Below, one piece after another: positions 59,493 to 64,000 of a stretch of DNA of 64,000 nucleotides. This stretch comes from Coraliomargarita sp. GTDB lineage: Bacteria > Verrucomicrobiota > Verrucomicrobiia > Opitutales > UBA953. The stretch spans positions 248,001 through 312,000 of the forward strand of contig JAHEJL010000002.1 of assembly GCA_024638885.1 (NCBI GenBank), read 5' to 3'. The notes under the pieces are model-generated. The model had not been told where the DNA came from. It searched no databases and saw only the letters and a program-made list of their open reading frames with translations. The first letter of the stretch is position 1, and every line of letters begins with the position of its first letter. A program made the position numbers and the translations under genes.

Positions 59493-60332
59493 ATGAACAA
59501 AGCCATTTACAGCATGATAAGCATCGGTGCTCTGGGGGTGCTGATTATGCTGGCCTTAAATCGCCATGACATCGTTGCTTCAACAACGGTCCCTCAAGGC
59601 TCCAATCCAGGCAGCAATCCCGCCGAAACACCCCTGCATGCGCCGTTGCCATCCTCGATTCAAAACCGTGACGATGAGATGACGGTTCGGTTCGAGCCTG
59701 CCGTTGACCTCAAGGCTTTAGGGATAGACGCAACTCCCTTCAGGGGGATGACCAGCGACCCTGCGCTAATCCGAATCCTTGCATCCTTCCGGCCCATTCA
59801 GATTGGTGTCGTGAAGCAGGTTAGCACAAACCGTGTGGAGATCGAATTCGATGGGGGACGTCGTTTTACGGCGGCTCAGATTGGTGAAGGCAGGAGTAAG
59901 GCAAATGATGGAGCCATTGCTCTAGATGCCATCACGACACCGGATGGCACACCGATCAAAAGCATCGACGCCAACGATCGAGGCGTAACGGCGCCAGGCA
60001 ATCCGGGTGAAATCTGGGTCATAGACGCGTCGGGTAAGACAGAGCGGATTTCACCGCTCAGCGTTCACGCTTCACGGCCAGTAATCTCCCCTGATGGAAG
60101 ACACGTTGCGTTTACCGCGCAATTTCTCATCGGTGGTTCACTTCATTCCAAGGTGCTCATGATTAAAGACAGAAGCACAGGCGAACTGAGTTCCTACGCA
60201 GAGCCAAAACATCGGGCTGATTACGAGATCGCACCTGTTGATTGGGTTGAGGGCGGAAAGGTGCTTCGTGTTATCGAAGATTGGGGCGAGACTGGTGGCC
60301 ATATGAAGCTCAAGCAGGTTCGCGTTCCGTGA
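59493..60332 (+). CDS. membrane-anchored protein with PD40-like repeats
   Basis: 279 residues. A signal anchor (residues 5-22) is followed by a Pro/Ser/Asn-rich linker (~30-60), a folded region (~65-175) with IGVVKQVSTNRVEIEFDGGR, and at ~175-275 a part of a WD40-like PD40 beta-propeller (GEIWVIDASGKTERISPL, SRPVISPDGRHVAFTAQF, YEIAPVDWVEGGKVLRVIED). Too short for a full propeller; it may be a fragment or oligomerise. Composition is AT-richer than average here. It is on the same strand as the other two island genes; an operon is possible. Confidence 0.68.
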   Translation: MNKAIYSMISIGALGVLIMLALNRHDIVASTTVPQGSNPGSNPAETPLHAPLPSSIQNRDDEMTVRFEPAVDLKALGIDATPFRGMTSDPALIRILASFRPIQIGVVKQVSTNRVEIEFDGGRRFTAAQIGEGRSKANDGAIALDAITTPDGTPIKSIDANDRGVTAPGNPGEIWVIDASGKTERISPLSVHASRPVISPDGRHVAFTAQFLIGGSLHSKVLMIKDRSTGELSSYAEPKHRADYEIAPVDWVEGGKVLRVIEDWGETGGHMKLKQVRVP

Positions 60333-60489
60333 ACCGTTGCTTATGAGGGTGGGAGTAGCGCCATGTTGCTCAGGTTTCCCATGCTGCTTGGCCCCCGCCG
60401 GTCTCTGCTCTGGGCAGTATGCGGATGAGCGTTGCGGCCTGCGACGGTTGCTCGCATCGCTGATATGCTCTTGGTCTGCTTGGTTGGCC

Positions 60490-61641
60490 TTATTCGTCGT
60501 ATAGTCCTTGGCGACCGGCGACCAGCCAGCTGGCGGCGCAGGTGATCAGGGCGTAGCCGCCGATCGAGACGCCGAAGAGTTCGCAGGCCATGACCAGGCA
60601 GGCCAGCGGCACGGCGCCGGCGCCCGCGAAGACAGCGACGAAGCCGAGCGCAGTACAGACCGAGAGGGGGAGGCTCAGGAGGGCGGCGGCAGCGCTGCCC
60701 AAGGTCGCGCCGACGAAGAACAGCGGGGTGACTTCGCCACCGCGGAAGCCGTAGCTGACGCAGAGGAAGGTCAGCAGGAACTTCAGCGCGAAGACCGTCG
60801 GCCAGACGGGTTCGTAGAATGACGCCTCGATCACGTGCAGGCCGAGTCCCGTGAAGTCGGTCAGGTGGCCCATCTGGACCAATACGAGGAACAGCACGCC
60901 GCCGAAGAGGATACGGCCGTAGGGGTTAGGCAAGGATTTCGCCGCCGAGTTCCGTCGATGCAGGAACAGGTAAAGGCGCGCCACGAGTCCGCACGCGACG
61001 CCTAAGGCGAGCGCCGAACCAAGACCACCGAGGGTCAGTTCGGCCGGGACCGGGAGACGATAGTCCGCATGCGTGGCATGGAAGAGCTTACGACCGACGA
61101 GGTCGGCCAGGAAGCCGGTCGCGAGGCAGGGCAAGATCTGCCAACTGCGGAGACGCACGAACTCCAAGGCGAAGACCGCCGCCGCGATCGGCGTACCGAA
61201 GACCGCGGCGAAGCCGGCAGAGACGCCGCAGAGCAGCAGTGTCCGATGTTCGCCTTCATCGAGCGTCATCCAGCGGGAGAATTGGTCGGACAGGGCGCCG
61301 CCCATCTGGAGGGCCGTCCCCTCGCGACCGACGGAGGCGCCGCCGAGGTGGGACAGCAGCGTCGTGCCGACGATCGCAGGGGCCATCGAGGCGGGCAAAG
61401 GGGCGGACGGGCTCTTGATCCGGGCGATGAGGGTCTTGACCCCTCCGCTGGCAGCATGGGCGGGCTTGGCGTAGATCCAGACCATGAGGAGGCCCTGGAA
61501 CGGCAGGGCGTAGATCAGCCAAGGGTGGTCATGGAAGCAACGCGTCACCCAGGTCAAGGCATGGAGGAAGCCAGCCCCGGCCGCCCCGACGACAAGGGGG
61601 ACGGCGATCAGTAGCACCATCCATAGTGGGAGTCGACGCAT
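60490..61641 (-). CDS. CLC-family anion channel/transporter
   Basis: 383 residues with ~10 hydrophobic helices. CLC fingerprints: GGASVGREGTALQMG (gating Glu in GREG) and YGFRGGEVTPLFFVGATLG. The first selectivity loop is ASGGVKTLI rather than GSGIP, which with GREGT resembles the CLC-F (fluoride/proton antiporter) branch more than Cl- antiporters; the assignment is tentative. An inner-membrane protein. Its ATG shares one base with the FAD oxidoreductase stop (TGATG at 61643-61639), so it is the second gene of that unit. Confidence 0.85.
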   Translation of the reverse strand: MRRLPLWMVLLIAVPLVVGAAGAGFLHALTWVTRCFHDHPWLIYALPFQGLLMVWIYAKPAHAASGGVKTLIARIKSPSAPLPASMAPAIVGTTLLSHLGGASVGREGTALQMGGALSDQFSRWMTLDEGEHRTLLLCGVSAGFAAVFGTPIAAAVFALEFVRLRSWQILPCLATGFLADLVGRKLFHATHADYRLPVPAELTLGGLGSALALGVACGLVARLYLFLHRRNSAAKSLPNPYGRILFGGVLFLVLVQMGHLTDFTGLGLHVIEASFYEPVWPTVFALKFLLTFLCVSYGFRGGEVTPLFFVGATLGSAAAALLSLPLSVCTALGFVAVFAGAGAVPLACLVMACELFGVSIGGYALITCAASWLVAGRQGLYDE

Positions 61642-63041
61642 CAGCTCTGGCGTACCTTAGGGAGGAGGGCGGAAGCTTCGGGCCAGCTCACCTCGTGCGG
61701 GGCGCGCTTAGACGCGGCGGCGAGGGCGCTGGTGACGCCCGCGGCTTCGCCCATGGCGACGGCGTTGCCCGTCACGCGGTAGCTCGCATGGGCGATGAAG
61801 TCGCCGCTGATGCAGCGTCCGGCCATCATCAGTCCGTCGACGTCGCGGGCGATCAGGGCACGGAGAGGGATATCGTAAGGCTTCACCTTCACGCCGGCGT
61901 TCGAGTAGGCCGATTTCTTGTTCTCTTCCGCGGTCAGGGCGTGGATGTCGACCGGGAAGGTCGCACGCACCACGGCGTCATCCTGGCGCTGGCCTGCGAT
62001 GAGGTCCTCTTTGGTCAGCAGGTAACGTCCCTTGATGCGACGGCCGTCACGGACGCCGATCTGGGCCGGGGTCGCGACGATCTGGGCGCCGGCCCATGCG
62101 CCGCCGGATTTGCGCAGCTTGCGCACGATGTCATTCACCTCGGCGCGGGCGCGCATGGTGGCTTCGGTGACCTGGGCGGCGTCGGTGGCGTTGATGCCGT
62201 ATTCATGGTTGGCCATCAGCAGGACGAGGTTGTCCTTGATCGGGAAGAGCGAGGCTTTGCCGTAACTCGGCGTCACGCCGGCGGCGGCCAAGGCGGCCTT
62301 GAATTTGCCTGGTCCGACATGTCGGCCGTTGCCGCCGACCGGATGCAGCTGGTCGGCCAAGGCCTTGGCGTCGTTGACCGTCACCAAGGCATACAACGTC
62401 ATCGGTTGGCACGGGCAGGACTGTTCGCGGCCGATCTCGAACTCGCAACCTGCGCGGGCGCCGAGGTCGCCGTCGCCCGTCGTGTCGATGAACACCGGGG
62501 CCGCCCAGGCCTGACGGCCGGACTTGGACTCCGTGACAATCGCCTTGAGCGTGCGGCCCTCGCGGTGGGCGGCCACGATACGCGTGTGCAACTGGACCTT
62601 GACCCCTGCGGCGACGCAGAGTTCTTCGAGGAGCAGCTTCATCTCCTCGGGATGGTACGTGACCCCGTTGACGCCGTCGCCGTCGATGGCGTCGCGTGCG
62701 CGGAGGCGGCGGACCAGTTCCTGGTTGAAGCCCGGTTTGTCGAAATCGAGCAGGTAGCCGAGGAGCGAGGACGTCCAGACGCCGCCGAGTGAACCATGGG
62801 CCTCGAACAGGCGGACCTTCGCGCCGGCACGCGCGGCGGCGATCGCCGCGGTCACGCCGGCTGGTCCGGCGCCGCAGACGATGACGTCGCAGTCGGCGGT
62901 CAGCGGGGTTTCGCGCTCCGCCTCGGTGAGCATGCCCGACTTGGACGTAGCGGCGGCGGCCTTGGTAATCGCCCCGAGGGCGCCTAAGCCGAGCAGCGAA
63001 GAAGTCAGGAAGCGACGACGGGAGGATGCGGGGGAATCCAT
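61641..63041 (-). CDS. Tat-exported FAD-dependent oxidoreductase
   Basis: 466 residues from the ATG at 63039-63041; the longer frame upstream runs through REP pair D and lacks a plausible N-terminus. Tat signal ASSRRRFLTSSLLGLGALG. CDVIVCGAGPAGVTAAIAA is the FAD-binding segment, with GSLGGVWTSSLLGYLLDFD and FIDTTGDGDLGARAGC; the C-terminal FAD contact is GLMMAGRCISGDFIAHASYR. It belongs to the PF12831 family, like the oxidoreductase at 20761, without the golvesin domain. Substrate unknown. It overlaps the CLC gene. Confidence 0.88.
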   Translation of the reverse strand: MDSPASSRRRFLTSSLLGLGALGAITKAAAATSKSGMLTEAERETPLTADCDVIVCGAGPAGVTAAIAAARAGAKVRLFEAHGSLGGVWTSSLLGYLLDFDKPGFNQELVRRLRARDAIDGDGVNGVTYHPEEMKLLLEELCVAAGVKVQLHTRIVAAHREGRTLKAIVTESKSGRQAWAAPVFIDTTGDGDLGARAGCEFEIGREQSCPCQPMTLYALVTVNDAKALADQLHPVGGNGRHVGPGKFKAALAAAGVTPSYGKASLFPIKDNLVLLMANHEYGINATDAAQVTEATMRARAEVNDIVRKLRKSGGAWAGAQIVATPAQIGVRDGRRIKGRYLLTKEDLIAGQRQDDAVVRATFPVDIHALTAEENKKSAYSNAGVKVKPYDIPLRALIARDVDGLMMAGRCISGDFIAHASYRVTGNAVAMGEAAGVTSALAAASKRAPHEVSWPEASALLPKVRQS

Positions 63042-63087
63042 ATGGGGATGTTGAGGCTGTCCGGGAAGAGGTCGAACCGAAGTTTTT

Positions 63088-63186
63088 CGGCCGCCGCATG
63101 GTGGCCGGAGGGTAGGGGCACGACTACGATCGTGCCCAGGGCGTGACGTAGTCCCGCTCCTACTTGTGTTCACCATTCGGCGGACG
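63088..63186. repeat. REP-like inverted pair D
   Basis: Unit I(+), 63088-63137: head stem CGGCCGCC / GGTGGCCG with GCAT loop, GGGTAGGGG linker, tail GGGCACGA / TCGTGCCC. Unit II(-), 63139-63186: head GTCCGCC / GGTGAAC (one mismatch) with GAAT loop, GTAGGAG linker, tail GAGCG-GAC-TAC-GTC-CGCCC. Tail to tail, same order as pair A. It sits in the 5' leader of the FAD oxidoreductase gene. Confidence 0.87.
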
Positions 63187-63192
63187 TGGCAC

Positions 63193-63215
63193 AAAAAAAC
63201 CCCTCGGGCGAGGGG
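63193..63215 (-). terminator. intrinsic terminator of NIPSNAP gene
   Basis: Minus-strand stem CCCCTC / GAGGGG (63210-63215 with 63200-63205), loop GCCC, followed by a run of seven T. It lies 27 bp past the NIPSNAP stop codon and beside REP pair D. Confidence 0.9.
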
Positions 63216-63241
63216 CTTCGTGGCAGGCCGTGCGGGGCGTC

Positions 63242-64000
63242 TTACTTGACCGGGGAGTAGTCGGTCGGGACGAGGAACTCGGACTTCACGCCGTTGGGCT
63301 GGGCGATGGTCAGCGAACCGCCGGCCTTCTTTTCCGAGGCTTCCTTGGCGGCGATCCAGACCGGGTCGGCGCGGAAGGCGTCGAAGCTGGCCTTGGCGGC
63401 GGCCTCGGACTTGTGGGTCAGGAGGTAGATCAGCGTATTGCCGGCGACGTAGGAATTCTTCGCGCCCTTCTCGGCGTCAGCGAGGTTCCAGTAGGTCACG
63501 TTGGTCATGCCGTGCTTCTCGAAGAGCTTGAGGGTGTGGTCGCGGAAGCGGGCGTTGAGGTCGGGCAGGCGGCCGGCTTCGGTCGTGTAGGTGCGCAGCT
63601 CGAAGACGCCGACGCCGTAGTTCTTGGCCGCGGCCAAGGCGGAGTAATCGGTGGCGGTGAGGAAAGCGTTCTCGATGTGGTCGATCAGCTTGCCGTCCTT
63701 CTCGGAGGCCTTTGCGGCCGCCTTCCAATCCGGGTCGGCCTGGAAGGCCTTCCAGGCGGCGTCGTGCGCGGCGCGGTCAGGGAACGCGAGGAAGTAGACG
63801 AGCTTGTTCTCCTTGTTGTCGACGGGGACGAAGTAGCCGAGGCTGGTCATGCCGTGCTTGGCGAAGAGCTTCAGCGTATGGTCGCGGAAGCGGGCGTTGA
63901 GCGCGTCGAGCTTGCCGGGCTTGGCGTAGTAGACGCGCATCTCGAAGAGACGCGTGTCCGGCTTGTCGGCGGCGACGGCGGTCGCGCCGAGGAGGCCGAA
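63242..64000 (-). CDS. exported tandem NIPSNAP-domain protein, 5' end outside window
   Basis: 252 residues visible; the frame is open to the right edge. The first residues in view (GLLGATAVAADKPDTRLFE) look like the end of a signal peptide, so the start is just outside the window, not at the internal ATG at 63940. Two NIPSNAP repeats (ferredoxin-like): ~20-125 (LFEMRVYYAKPGKLDALNAR, GMTSLGYFVP) and ~130-245 (VFELRTYTTEAGRLPDLNAR, GMTNVTYWNL). Function is unknown; exported NIPSNAP proteins are common in PVC bacteria. It is followed by its own terminator. Confidence 0.88.
   Translation of the reverse strand, partial: FGLLGATAVAADKPDTRLFEMRVYYAKPGKLDALNARFRDHTLKLFAKHGMTSLGYFVPVDNKENKLVYFLAFPDRAAHDAAWKAFQADPDWKAAAKASEKDGKLIDHIENAFLTATDYSALAAAKNYGVGVFELRTYTTEAGRLPDLNARFRDHTLKLFEKHGMTNVTYWNLADAEKGAKNSYVAGNTLIYLLTHKSEAAAKASFDAFRADPVWIAAKEASEKKAGGSLTIAQPNGVKSEFLVPTDYSPVK

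Noticed and set aside
61642..61700. Fluoride riboswitch upstream of the CLC gene
   Set aside because: The CLC start overlaps the preceding gene by one base, leaving no room for a leader aptamer, and no crcB-motif pattern is seen.
63042..63194. Upstream extension of the FAD oxidoreductase frame through REP pair D
   Set aside because: The extra 51 residues are REP-encoded and lie before a complete Tat signal.
1..64000. rRNA and tRNA genes
   Set aside because: No intergenic segment shows a cloverleaf or conserved rRNA sequence; spacers are all under 300 bp.

Overview
The window is GC-rich, densely coded bacterial chromosome. Its gene content points to a member of the Verrucomicrobiota or a close PVC relative. 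It carries three DUF1549/DUF1553 'planctomycete cytochrome c' proteins paired with Tat-exported DUF1501 proteins, PVC-type membrane-bound dehydrogenase/HEAT/cytochrome c fusions, DUF1080 (3-keto-disaccharide hydrolase) proteins, a sulfatase, NIPSNAP and DUF6797-like proteins. Most starts lack a Shine-Dalgarno sequence. Lineage is inferred from gene families only; no rRNA or tRNA gene is visible.

Layout. 1-9.3 kb: 3' part of a DUF1501 gene; menH-like hydrolase; flavin reductase-like protein; speA; a SMUG1-type uracil-DNA glycosylase overlapping a methyltransferase gene; a cytochrome c/sorbosone dehydrogenase-like protein; a sulfatase. 9.4-28.5 kb, all on the minus strand: three DUF1549-DUF1553/DUF1501 modules, two DUF1080 proteins, an FAD oxidoreductase with a golvesin-type domain, and an esterase. 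28.6-35.1 kb, plus strand: NPCBM-dehydrogenase-HEAT-cytochrome c protein, a beta-propeller protein overlapping a pectinesterase. 35.1-38.3 kb: XylR-like regulator and an ABC-F ATPase. 38.5-46.8 kb, plus strand: alpha/beta hydrolase, GMC oxidoreductase with its Tat-type small subunit, and a 1208-residue DUF1080/SGNH-like/dehydrogenase/HEAT/cytochrome c fusion. 46.8-47.5 kb: a RAYT (REP-associated tyrosine transposase) gene flanked by REP-like hairpin units. 47.5-51.8 kb, minus strand: DMT transporter, PL9-like pectate lyase, and the two halves of a Tm-1-type protein as separate genes, with a divergent AraC regulator. 52.9-58.4 kb: a 1707-residue ThuA/dehydrogenase/HEAT/cytochrome c/ThuA protein and a Dabb protein. 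58.4-60.3 kb: AT-richer patch of three unrecognised genes. 60.5-64 kb: CLC transporter, FAD oxidoreductase, 5'-truncated NIPSNAP gene.

Working together. Nearly all accessory genes encode exported proteins for attacking plant- or algal-type polysaccharides: pectinesterase, pectate lyase, sulfatase, esterases, and oxidative enzymes wired to c-type heme. The co-occurrence of a GMC plus 'gluconate 2-dehydrogenase subunit 3' pair, several DUF1080 domains and two ThuA domains suggests (inference) a periplasmic route in which sugars are oxidised to 3-keto derivatives, cleaved, and the electrons passed to cytochromes.

The most unusual structure is the RAYT cassette and its seven REP-like units at four places (43.1, 46.9, 47.5 and 63.1 kb). 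The units fall into two subtypes, show compensatory base changes in both stems, and six of seven carry a GTAG foot. Three of the four sites are inverted pairs of one subtype-I and one subtype-II unit. The RAYT gene itself sits between a II(+) and an I(-) unit whose tails both face it, which suggests that the gene-less pairs are non-autonomous derivatives.
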